Assembly (NCBI RefSeq): GCF_000497445.1
Contig: NZ_CM002285.1
Span: 9,068,033 to 9,107,477, forward strand
Source: Streptomyces roseochromogenus subsp. oscitans DS 12.976
GTDB taxonomy: Bacteria > Actinomycetota > Actinomycetes > Streptomycetales > Streptomycetaceae
Length of the DNA stretch: 39,445 bases
Reading direction: 5' to 3'
In this document: positions 16,850 to 24,347 of the stretch, one piece after another
How positions within the stretch are numbered: the first letter of the stretch is position 1
Layout of the letters: each line of letters starts with the position of its first letter
Position numbers and translations under genes: made by a program
Notes under the pieces: model-generated
Databases searched by the model: none
Seen by the model: the letters and a program-made list of their open reading frames with translations, nothing else
Told to the model about the DNA's origin: nothing

Positions 16850-17818
16850 TCACAGGACCGCCACCGGATTGACGGGCGACCCCGTCCCGCCCGGGACGTT
16901 CAGCGGCGCCACGACCAGCAGGAACTCATACCGCCCGGCCTCCGCGGTGGCGGCGGAGAGGGCTTCCAGATCGAGGTTGTCCAGCAGCGGGACCCCCATC
17001 GCGGCCATGGCCAGGGCATGGACCGGCGAGTGCACGCCCTCCACGGGCGAGGGCCGTACATCACTGTCGCCGTCGCCGCCCAGTAGCGCGATGCCACGCT
17101 CGGCGAGCAGCGGTACCGCGTCCACGTGGAAGCCCGCGCTCGCCGTGTCGGGGTCCCAGGCCCCGAGTTCCGTACGGCGCCGGACCTGCCCGGACCGCAG
17201 CAGCACCGCGTCTCCCTCGCCGATCGTCACATCGAGCGCCCTTTCCGCGGCGGTGATGTCCTGCGCGTGCACCGCTTGTCCCGGCTCCAGCCAGCGGATT
17301 CCGAGGACGGCGGGAAGGTCGAGGAGCACACCCCTGGTGATGAGGGGCCCGAGCGCCGACACTGCGCCGAAGCGGGCGCCCGCGGTGCCGACGACGTCGC
17401 CGGCCCTCCGGCCGTCGTAGAGCTGCCCCCTGTAGGCGATATGGCACAGGGCGTCGAGATGCGTGATGCCCTTGCCGTGGTAATCGGCGGCGATGAAGTC
17501 CTTGTGGGTCGAGGGTTCCGGGCTCTCCACGTCACCGAGATCGGTCATGTGGTGCAGAGCGGGCTTGCGGTTGCCGGGCCCGGGGCGGGTGTTCCAGGGC
17601 AGCGCCAACGGGACGACCGTGCCGGACCGCACTCCGGCCGTGGCCCGCCGTACATGGTCCGCGGTCACTCGGTTCCAGGCACCGCGGTCGGCCGGGTCCC
17701 AGCGACCCCATGTGCGGACCGCCTCGAAGAGCACGTCGAATTCCCGACGGGAGACGGCGGGCCCGTTGCCGGTAGCGGCTGATCCGGGATCGGGGGCATC
17801 GGCGGACTTCGAAGTCAT
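16850..17818 (-). CDS. Cyclase-family (kynurenine-formamidase-like) metal-dependent hydrolase
   Basis: Member of the putative cyclase family PF04199, which contains arylformamidases and isatin hydrolases acting on amide or lactam bonds with Zn or Mn. The 322-residue product carries the metal motif in the form YHGKGITHLDALCHI (about residues 100-115; family pattern HGxxxTHxDxxxH). RGVLLDLPAVLG, GDAVLLRSGQ and a C-terminal segment with GVHSPVHALAMAAMGVPLLDN follow. ATG at 17818. It is divergent from the PAS-GAF phosphatase at 18011, with a striking hairpin in between (17898-17941), and is followed in the same direction by the multidomain phosphatase 111 bp later. Substrate unknown: no tryptophan-pathway genes are near, so formamidase is only the family default. 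Confidence 0.85.
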   Translation of the reverse strand: MTSKSADAPDPGSAATGNGPAVSRREFDVLFEAVRTWGRWDPADRGAWNRVTADHVRRATAGVRSGTVVPLALPWNTRPGPGNRKPALHHMTDLGDVESPEPSTHKDFIAADYHGKGITHLDALCHIAYRGQLYDGRRAGDVVGTAGARFGAVSALGPLITRGVLLDLPAVLGIRWLEPGQAVHAQDITAAERALDVTIGEGDAVLLRSGQVRRRTELGAWDPDTASAGFHVDAVPLLAERGIALLGGDGDSDVRPSPVEGVHSPVHALAMAAMGVPLLDNLDLEALSAATAEAGRYEFLLVVAPLNVPGGTGSPVNPVAVL

Positions 17819-17897
17819 CTGTACTCACCGTTCTCCGGGCGTGACGCAGTGAGCGTGGCGCTCGTGATCAATTCCAGCTTGGCACAGTGGCCGCGCC

Positions 17898-17941
17898 GCT
17901 CGGCCCGGGAACCCGGCTTGACCCGGGTTCCCGGGCCGAGC
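17898..17941. repeat. Perfect 19-bp hairpin with 6-nt loop between divergent genes
   Basis: Stem GCTCGGCCCGGGAACCCGG (17898-17916), loop CTTGAC, and the exact reverse complement at 17923-17941. The stability is that of an intrinsic terminator, yet it lies between two gene starts that point away from each other, 80 nt from one and 70 nt from the other. It would fold in the 5' leader of either transcript that begins beyond it. Confidence 0.85.
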
Positions 17942-18010
17942 CGCGGTGCGGGTGCCGAGCGCCCCGCTCCGGCACGAGCCAAAGGCGCCGCGCCGGAGGC
18001 AAAATGAGGC

Positions 18011-20080
18011 ATGGGCACGACGGACTCCTCCCGAGCAGTCGCCGGCCGGTCGGTGGCCGGCCCCGCCGCGCCGCCCAGTGGCCTGCTCGATCTGCTCAGC
18101 GTCGCCGCGGTGGTGCTGAACACGGCCGGCGAGGTGGTCTTCTGGAGTCCGAAGGCCGAGGAACTGTTCGGCTACACCGCGGCGGAAGCGCTGGGTCAGT
18201 CCGCAGCCCGGCTGACGGTCCACGAGGAGCACCGGGATGAGGTGACCAAACTCTTCGCCGAGATCATGGAATCCGGCACCGACTGGGCCGGGGTGTTCCC
18301 GATCCGGCACAAGGACGGCAGCACCCGCCTGGTGGAGTTCCGCAACATGCGGTTGCTGGACGACCTCGGTGACGTCTACGCCCTGGGGCTCGCCGCGGAT
18401 CAGGCCGCTGTGGAGCGGATCGAGCGAGATGCCGCCCTGGCCATGCGCCTGGTGTCCCAGTCCCCGGTCGGGCTCGCCATTCTCGACCCGGACCTACGGT
18501 ACGTGGCCGTGAATCCCGCTCTCGAACGCATCACCGGTCAGTCCGCGGCCGAGCGTCTGGGCCGACCGGTCGGCGAGGTCCTGACCTTCCTGGACACGGA
18601 CCCCGAGGCGCGTCTGCGCCGTGTCCTGGAGACGGGCGAGTCGGTCGTGGACCGGGACATCGTCTGCCGTCCCCCCGCCGACCCGGACCACGAGCATGCC
18701 TGGTCCGTCTCGTACTACCGGCTGGACGATTCCGGCGGGCGGGTGCTGGGCCTGGCCTATTCCGTCATCGACGTCACCGAGCGTCATCGAGCCGCTGCCG
18801 AGGCGGCACAGGCCCGGCAACGGCTGGCACTGATCGCCCAGGCCTCCGCCTGCGTGGGGTCCACCCTCGACCTGGAGACGACAGCGCGCGAGCTCGCCGA
18901 CGTCGTCGTGCCGGTCCTGGCCGATGTGGCCGCCGTGGACGTGCTCGACAGCGCCCTTGACGGCCGGACCGCGCCGAGCGAGGGACCGGCCCTCTTCCGC
19001 GCGCTTGCCGTGAGGGCGGCCCTCTCCACCGAGGCAGCCCGCGCGGCCGACCCGCCAGGTGGACTCGCCACCTACGGCAGTGACCGCCTGATCACCCGGT
19101 GCGTGCGCACCCGCCAACCGGTAATGGTGCCGCATACCACCCGTCGGGATCTGGAGCGCATCGCCCGCCATGGCGAGGCCGCCTCCCTCCTGGCGACGGC
19201 CGGCGTGCACTCCTATCTGGCCGTACCCCTGATGGCCCGGGGCGAAGTCCTCGGCGCCCTCGACCTCGTACGCACCCGGAACCCCGCTCCTTTCGATGAC
19301 GACGACGTGTTCCTCGCCCTGGAGTTGGCCGCCCGAGCCGCCGTCTGCATCGACAACGCCCGTGGATATCAGGCCCAGCGCCATGCGGCACTCACTCTCC
19401 AGCGCAGTATGCTTCCCCAGCTCACATCGCCCCTGCCGGGCTTGGAGGTTGCCTGCCGCTACCAGCCCGCCGGCGCCGCGAGTGAGATCGGCGGCGACTG
19501 GTACGACGCCATACCCCTGCGGGGAGACAAGACCGCCCTGGTCGTCGGGGACGTCATGGGCAGCGGCATCAACGCCGCCGCCACCATGGGTCAACTCCGC
19601 AGCGCTGCCCGCGCCTTCGCCGAACTCGATCTCGCCCCGGCCGAGGTTCTGTATCACCTCGGTCACCTGACCGAAGGGGTCGAGCAGGCCATCACCACCT
19701 GCATCTACTGCGTCTGCGACCCTCGCCGGGGCCAGTGCCGGATATGCCTCGCCGGACACCTGCCCCCGGCCCTGCTGCGTGTCGGCCACGCACCGCGGCT
19801 TCTCGACCTTCCCACCGGCGCACCGCTGGGCGTCGGCGGGGTCCCCTTCGAGGCCGCCACCATCGCCTTCCACCCCGGCGACGAGCTGGTTCTCTACACC
19901 GATGGCCTGGTCGAAACGCGGAGCGAACCCATCGACGCCCGCCTGGACACCCTGCTCGACGCCCTCGCGGCGACACGTGGCCATGACCTGGAGGAGACCT
20001 GCGACCGCGTCCTGGAGATTCTCCGCCCGCCCGGCGGCGAAGACGATGTCGCTCTGCTCATCGCCCGATCTCAGCCCTGA
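18011..20080 (+). CDS. PAS-PAS-GAF-SpoIIE serine phosphatase
   Basis: Cytoplasmic sensor phosphatase, 689 residues, predicted to act in a partner-switching cascade. PAS 1 covers about 25-130 (VAAVVLNTAGEVVFWSPKAEELFGY); PAS 2 about 145-260 (SPVGLAILDPDLRYVAVNPALERITG ending in VIDVTERHR); a GAF domain follows at about 275-450 (LIAQASACVGSTLDLETTA to LAARAAVCIDNARGY). The PP2C core at about 460-685 is intact: GGDWYDAIPLRGDKTALVVGDVMGSGINAAATMG, LAGHLPPALL, LVLYTDGLVETR and EDDVALLIARS. There is no HATPase domain. GGAGG at 17995-17999 lies 11 nt before the ATG. It ends just before a convergent broken SpoIIE-HATPase gene. Similar domain pattern to 13904-16738 but a different sensor set. Confidence 0.93.
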   Translation: MGTTDSSRAVAGRSVAGPAAPPSGLLDLLSVAAVVLNTAGEVVFWSPKAEELFGYTAAEALGQSAARLTVHEEHRDEVTKLFAEIMESGTDWAGVFPIRHKDGSTRLVEFRNMRLLDDLGDVYALGLAADQAAVERIERDAALAMRLVSQSPVGLAILDPDLRYVAVNPALERITGQSAAERLGRPVGEVLTFLDTDPEARLRRVLETGESVVDRDIVCRPPADPDHEHAWSVSYYRLDDSGGRVLGLAYSVIDVTERHRAAAEAAQARQRLALIAQASACVGSTLDLETTARELADVVVPVLADVAAVDVLDSALDGRTAPSEGPALFRALAVRAALSTEAARAADPPGGLATYGSDRLITRCVRTRQPVMVPHTTRRDLERIARHGEAASLLATAGVHSYLAVPLMARGEVLGALDLVRTRNPAPFDDDDVFLALELAARAAVCIDNARGYQAQRHAALTLQRSMLPQLTSPLPGLEVACRYQPAGAASEIGGDWYDAIPLRGDKTALVVGDVMGSGINAAATMGQLRSAARAFAELDLAPAEVLYHLGHLTEGVEQAITTCIYCVCDPRRGQCRICLAGHLPPALLRVGHAPRLLDLPTGAPLGVGGVPFEAATIAFHPGDELVLYTDGLVETRSEPIDARLDTLLDALAATRGHDLEETCDRVLEILRPPGGEDDVALLIARSQP

Positions 20081-20089
20081 GCGGTCACC

Positions 20090-20816
20090 GTTTCTCCGTC
20101 TCTGAGGGACGGCCAGCTCGGCCCAGATGGTCTTCCCGGACGAGGTGTATCGCGTGCCCTGGCGTTGGGACACCTGGGCGACGAGGAACAGGGCGCGGCC
20201 TCCCTCATCGTCCCGACGCGCGCGCCGCAGGTGAGGTGCGGTGTGCGCGTCGTCGGAGACCTCGCACAGCAGGGAGCGGTCCCTGATCAGCCTCGGCAGG
20301 ACGGGCCCGGTGGCGTACCGGATGCTGTTGGTGACCAGCTCGCTGACCACGAGTCCGGCGGTGAACGCCAGTTCGGGCAGCCCCAGGCCTCCCATTGGCG
20401 CTCGCTGACGGTGCGGGCGTGAGCCACCATGGCCGGGTCGGGCGGCAGGGCCGACAGCGCCCGGTCGCACAGTTCCTCCCATGGGCATCGGTGCCAGGTG
20501 AGCACTTGGGCAAGGCGGTCGATTCCGCTGTCGATGTCGGTACGCCGGTCCTCCACGAGCCGTCGGTGAAGAAGGCCACTACGCTGCCGCCGGACAAGTT
20601 CAGCTCAACGTTCTCGCAGGGCAGGCCGCCCAGCCCCAGGGGCGGTCCCGGTGCCAGCGGGGACAAGGCCACCGAGCCGCTCGCATCGGCCACGATCGGC
20701 GGGGGATGGCCCGCGCTCGCCCGGACGCACCGGCCGCTGACCGGGTCAGAGATCGCGTACAGGCACGTCACCCCGAGCGCCGCGTCGCTCAGCCCGTCAT
20801 TCGCGCCCCGTGCCAC
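20090..20816 (-). pseudogene. Relic of a SpoIIE phosphatase-HATPase gene, 5'-truncated, two frameshifts
   Basis: Three reverse frames in sequence reconstruct the end of a regulator like the one at 13904-16738. Frame 1 (from 20816) gives GLSDAALGVTCLYAISDPVSGRC, ASAGHPPPIV and VVAFFTDG. At about 20559 it shifts to VEDRRTDIDSGIDRLAQVLTW...ERQWEAWG. At about 20386 it shifts again to LPELAFTAGLVVSELVTNSIRYATG...DEGGRALFLVAQVSQRQGTRYTSSGKTIWAELAVP, a whole HATPase domain. Adding one C at each junction (GGCT to GGCCT) restores the frame. The first half of the phosphatase domain (GGDWYD and upstream) is absent, and no stop follows AELAVP before the convergent gene. Either a true relic or partly a sequencing artefact. 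Confidence 0.85.
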
Positions 20817-21100
20817 ACGACGGACGACAACCGCAGGTCCGAGCGGTGGCCCGTGGCTTGAAACGACCCCGTCCCGCGAGGCAACGTATCCTGGCCCATG
20901 ACGACCGACTCCCGTGACCGATGTTGACGGTTTGCTGACCGACAGCCGTGGTGCACGCCGCTGACCTGCGGTAACGATGATGAGTGGCGGCCCGCCCCGC
21001 CCTGCCGAACGCCGTTGTCACACCGCGCGGGAATCCACCGCGCCGCTGATACGTCCGACGTGCCATCGACCCTCATCGCCCCTCATCCGAAAGGCTTCCG

Positions 21101-21439
21101 ATGACTCAGCCTCCCGCCGTTCCGGCCGTTGAGCGCAACGACGCCAAGCACCGGTACGAGATCCTGGTCGACGGCGAGCGCGCCGGGCTGACCGCCTACC
21201 GCGACCGCGGCGAACAGCGTGTGTTCTTCCACACCGAGATCGACGAGGCCTTCGCCGGACAGGGCCTGGCCTCCCGGCTGGTCGAGGAGGCGCTCACCGA
21301 CGTACGGGCGTCCGGGAAGCGGATCGTGCCTGTCTGCCCGTACGTGGCCCAGTTCCTGAAGAAGCACGAGGAGTTCGCCGACATCACCGACGAAGTGACG
21401 CCCGACGTCCTGCAGTGGCTGGAGACCGAACTGGGCTGA
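21101..21439 (+). CDS. Small GNAT N-acetyltransferase (YjdJ-type)
   Basis: A 112-residue single-domain protein of the short GNAT/YjdJ family (predicted acetyl-CoA-dependent N-acetyltransferase, cytoplasmic; substrate unknown). The motif run is typical: RYEILVDGERAGLTAYRD, then VFFHTEIDEAFAGQGLASRLVEEAL (acetyl-CoA-binding loop, here AGQGLAS) and RIVPVCPYVAQFLKKHEEF, which in this family is VxPxCPFVxxYxxxHPE. The ATG at 21101 follows GAAAGG 8-9 nt upstream. Monocistronic and flanked by two relics: a broken SpoIIE gene on the left and a broken phospholipase C gene converging on the right. Confidence 0.9.
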   Translation: MTQPPAVPAVERNDAKHRYEILVDGERAGLTAYRDRGEQRVFFHTEIDEAFAGQGLASRLVEEALTDVRASGKRIVPVCPYVAQFLKKHEEFADITDEVTPDVLQWLETELG

Positions 21440-21444
21440 CCGTC

Positions 21445-22062
21445 CGCACAGCGCCGGGCACAGGGCGCCCGTCCCCGCGGTGACCGTGACGTCGTACCGC
21501 CCCGCTTCGGTGGGCCACGTCAGCTGTGTGCGGTCGCCGGCGCCGTACACGGAGAAGTCCTGGCGGCCGTCGGTGCCGGCGGCGTCCCAGACGTAGGCGC
21601 GGGACGCGTGTGCCGTAACCGTGAACGGGCTGCCGGTGAAGGGCAGGGCGACGTTGGGCAGCACGGTGAAGTGTTAGCCGACGCTGCCGGGGACCCTGAC
21701 CGCCGCAGCGAGTCACCGGCGTCCGCCTTCGCCATCAGGGCGACGGTGTCGGGCAGTTGGGGAATACTGCAGTCGGGCCTGGTGAAGTCGAAGCAGCTGG
21801 TGAGGTCGCCGCAGACGGCGCGCCGCCAGTCGGAGATGTTGGGCTCGTGCACACCGGTGACGCGCTCAGCACCGAAGTGTGGTCGAACACCCGGGAGTTG
21901 GCCCAGCCGCCGCGCGACCACAGCGACACGACCCACAGCGGTACCCGGCTGCCGAGGGGGGAGACGGTGGGCAGGGTGCCGTCCTTGCGGTGCTGGTCGA
22001 ACACCGTGAGGTCCCACTTCGTCATGGCGTTGACGTAGCGCGGGTCGTCCTGGCCTGTCGCC
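21445..22062 (-). pseudogene. Relic of a phosphocholine-type phospholipase C gene
   Basis: Pieces of a secreted bacterial phospholipase C (alkaline-phosphatase superfamily with C-terminal DUF756 domains), in order but in three reverse frames. Near 22060-21880: DDPRYVNAMTKWDLTVFDQHRKDGTLPTVS runs directly into PLGSRVPLWVVSLWSRGGWANSRVFDHTSV. The ~100 residues normally between them are missing. After a shift near 21870: GVHEPNISDWRRAVCGDLTSCFDFTRPDCSIPQLPDT. After another shift and a larger loss: LPNVALPFTGSPFTVTAHASRAYVWDAAGTD...RYDVTVTAG, the last DUF756 repeat. At least two frameshifts and two internal deletions, so inactive. The family hydrolyses phosphatidylcholine or sphingomyelin and recycles phosphate. 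Confidence 0.8.
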
Positions 22063-22297
22063 GCGCTGGGGGTGCGTCGGGGAGGCGAGCGCGATGCTGC
22101 TGCCGGATGCGGCGGCTGGTGAGAGGGAGGACACGGGGTTGGGTCCGCTCCGCCCCGGGTGCCGCCGTCGCCTGGGCCGGACAGGGGGCGGGCTCGACGG
22201 CCACCTCCAGTGCGGTGCGGGCCTGGCCCGGCCCGGAGCGTGACAGGCGTTGAGGCCGTAGACCATCAGCAGTCCCGTGAACGAGGCCATCGTTGGT

Positions 22298-23752
22298 TCA
22301 GAACGGGTAGTCGGCGATGTCCGGGCGCACGGTGACCCACTGCGTCTCGGTGAAGGCCTCGACGTTGGCGGCGGCTCCGCCGAACCGGGACCCGGTGCCG
22401 GACGCCTTGACCCCGCCGAAGGGGGCGTTGGGCTCGTCGTCGACCGTTTGCTGATTGATGTGGATCTTGCCGGAGTCGATCCGGTCGGCGAGCTTCATTG
22501 CCGTGCCGACGTCACCGAGGATGCCGACGGACAGCCCGAACTCGCAGTCGTTGACGATCCGCGCGGCCTCCTCCAGCGTGGCGAAGCCGATGACGGGTGC
22601 GACGGGTCCGAAGATCTCCTCGCGCCACGCCGGCATATCGGTGGTCAGCCCCGTCAGTACGGTGGCACGGTACCCGGCGCCCACGATCTCGCCGCCCGCG
22701 GCCAGCGTCGCGCCCGCCGCGACGCTGTCGGTGACGATCCCGTGCACCCGCTCCAGCTGCCGCCGGTCGATGAGCGGCCCCAGCGCCACGTCCTCCCGCG
22801 CGGGGTCGCCCACGGGCAGCGCCTCGGCCTTGGCCGTGAGCGCGGCGGTGTACTCGTCGAGGAGGGACTCGTGCACGATGTGCCGGCCGGTCGTCATACA
22901 GATCTGCCCCTGATGCAGGTACGAGCCGAACGCACCGGCCGAGGCCGCCTTCTGCACGTCGGTCCCGGGCAGCACCACCAGGGCGTTGTTCCCGCCGAGT
23001 TCGAGGTGGGCCCGCTTGAGCAGCCGGCCGGCCCGCTCGCCGATCGCCCGTCCGACCGGAGTGGATCCGGTGAAGGAGACGACCCGTACCTCGGGCGCCT
23101 CGACGACCGCCTGACCGACCGAGCCGTCGCCCGGGAGCAGATGAAGCACCCCGGCGGGCAGCCCGGCCTCCTCGAAGACCCGCACGATGACGACACCGCC
23201 GCTGACCGCGGTGCGCGGATCCGGCTTGAGCAGCACCGCGTTGCCCAGCGCCAGCGCGGGCGCCACCGAGCGCAGACCCAGGATGAGCGGGAAGTTGAAC
23301 GGCGCGATCACGCTCACCACGCCGGCCGGGCGCCGCCGGGCGAGCGACCAGCGGGCGTCCTCGGACGTGAGTACCTCACCCTGCGGATGGGTCGGCAGCC
23401 CCGCGCACTCGAAGCACTCGCCGAGTGCCAGCTGCACCTCGAAACCCGCCTTGGCCCGTACGGAGCCCGCCTCCCGCACCAGCCAGTCCTCGATCTCGGC
23501 GGCGTGCTCGGTGAACAGCTCGCCCGCCCGGCGCAGTACGGCCGCCCGCTGTTGTGGAGAGGTGGCCGCCCAGGACTGCTGGGCCTCGGCGGCGCGGGCA
23601 GCGGCGCGGCCGACGTCCTCGGCGGTGGCCAGGCCCACCGTGCCTAGCTGAGCCCCGGTCGCAGGCTCGATCACCGGCTGCTCTCGGGTGGCGGCCTTCC
23701 AGCCGTCGCTGAAAAGCTTCTTACTCCAGACGTTACTGTCGAGGAGTGTCAT
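22298..23752 (-). CDS. NAD(P)-dependent benzaldehyde-type aldehyde dehydrogenase
   Basis: Cytoplasmic aldehyde dehydrogenase of 484 residues, closest in feel to the benzaldehyde/vanillin dehydrogenase branch. Motifs: GVVSVIAPFNFPLILGLRSVAPALALGNAVLLKPDP (the N and K of the cofactor site), FTGSTPVGRAIG (NAD loop), LELGGNN with the general-base Glu (about 249), QGQICMTTGRHIVH with the nucleophilic Cys (about 283), and EIFGPVAPVIGF. ATG at 23752 with AAGGAAG 5 nt before it. Directly upstream in the same direction is the C-terminal debris of a thiamine-diphosphate decarboxylase resembling benzoylformate decarboxylase. This suggests the pair once converted benzoylformate through benzaldehyde to benzoate (mandelate pathway). 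The catalytic residues seen are intact. Confidence 0.9.
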   Translation of the reverse strand: MTLLDSNVWSKKLFSDGWKAATREQPVIEPATGAQLGTVGLATAEDVGRAAARAAEAQQSWAATSPQQRAAVLRRAGELFTEHAAEIEDWLVREAGSVRAKAGFEVQLALGECFECAGLPTHPQGEVLTSEDARWSLARRRPAGVVSVIAPFNFPLILGLRSVAPALALGNAVLLKPDPRTAVSGGVVIVRVFEEAGLPAGVLHLLPGDGSVGQAVVEAPEVRVVSFTGSTPVGRAIGERAGRLLKRAHLELGGNNALVVLPGTDVQKAASAGAFGSYLHQGQICMTTGRHIVHESLLDEYTAALTAKAEALPVGDPAREDVALGPLIDRRQLERVHGIVTDSVAAGATLAAGGEIVGAGYRATVLTGLTTDMPAWREEIFGPVAPVIGFATLEEAARIVNDCEFGLSVGILGDVGTAMKLADRIDSGKIHINQQTVDDEPNAPFGGVKASGTGSRFGGAAANVEAFTETQWVTVRPDIADYPF

Positions 23753-23766
23753 CGGTCTTCCTTCCG

Positions 23767-24012
23767 TCACCCGTGACGGGTGAACTCTCCATGAAGCAGC
23801 CGGACTTGGTCGACGGGCAGTGCTCCGGAGGGCGTGGTGAGCGCCGTGCCGACCTGGACGAGCCGGGGACCGCCCGGCGCTTCGGACAGTACGGCCCGCA
23901 GCACGTCCACGCCGCCGACGTGCCGGGGAAGTACCCGTAGGCCTGCGCGATATGGGTGAAGTCCAGGCCCGGGATGGAGAACGTGAGCGCCACCCTGACT
24001 GTCGCCATGCCC
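23767..24012 (-). pseudogene. C-terminal relic of a benzoylformate-decarboxylase-like ThDP enzyme
   Basis: The reverse strand encodes RVALTFSIPGLDFTHIAQAYG. After a frameshift near 23905 it reads VDVLRAVLSEAPGGPRLVQVGTALTTP, with a stop at 23767-23769. This is the usual end of ThDP-dependent decarboxylases of the benzoylformate decarboxylase/acetolactate synthase group (IPGLDFxxIAxxYG...L..AL....GPxLVEV). The rest of the ~520-residue enzyme is absent upstream. Fifteen bases separate its stop from the aldehyde dehydrogenase start, consistent with a former operon. The exact enzyme within the superfamily is inferred from the neighbour. Confidence 0.65.
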
Positions 24013-24179
24013 GCCGCCAGAGTATTCGTGGAGCTGGCGGACCCGACGCCCCACGCTGCGATCGATGGCATCGGCTGGGTTTCGGAAGCCGCAGACCGGG
24101 CGCCGCTGACCGAGGTGAGCAGATATCCCGGATGGACGTGAGCCGAGCTTGTGGCCGTACCGAGGGAAGGAGGCCCAGT

Positions 24180-24347
24180 GTGACGATCCGGTGGATCGAC
24201 GACATCGAGGACGTCAGCTCGACTGAAGGCCGCCGAAGGGGCCGTGGCCTGACGACGCCTCCCGTACGTGCCGCACACCGGGATCCGGCGGACGCCGATG
24301 AGGACTACGGCCTGGTGATCCGCGTCAGGCGGACGGCGCGCCGGTGA
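24180..24347 (+). CDS. Possible small protein, 55 aa, unrecognised
   Basis: GTG at 24180 is preceded by a strong ribosome site, GGAAGGAGG (24165-24173), 6 nt upstream. The frame reads VTIRWIDDIEDVSSTEGRRR then a Thr/Pro/Arg segment and DADEDYGLVIRVRRTARR. No family comes to mind and there is no signal or membrane segment. The N-terminus is acidic and the tail basic. Its last 23 bases overlap the end of the convergent carbonic anhydrase gene. It could be a real small gene or the preserved start of a decayed one. Confidence 0.35.
   Translation: MTIRWIDDIEDVSSTEGRRRGRGLTTPPVRAAHRDPADADEDYGLVIRVRRTARR

Noticed and set aside
18494..20488. A 664-codon reverse open frame
   Set aside because: Only its first ~110 codons are meaningful (the HATPase end of the broken SpoIIE gene); the rest is antisense to the intact PAS-GAF phosphatase.
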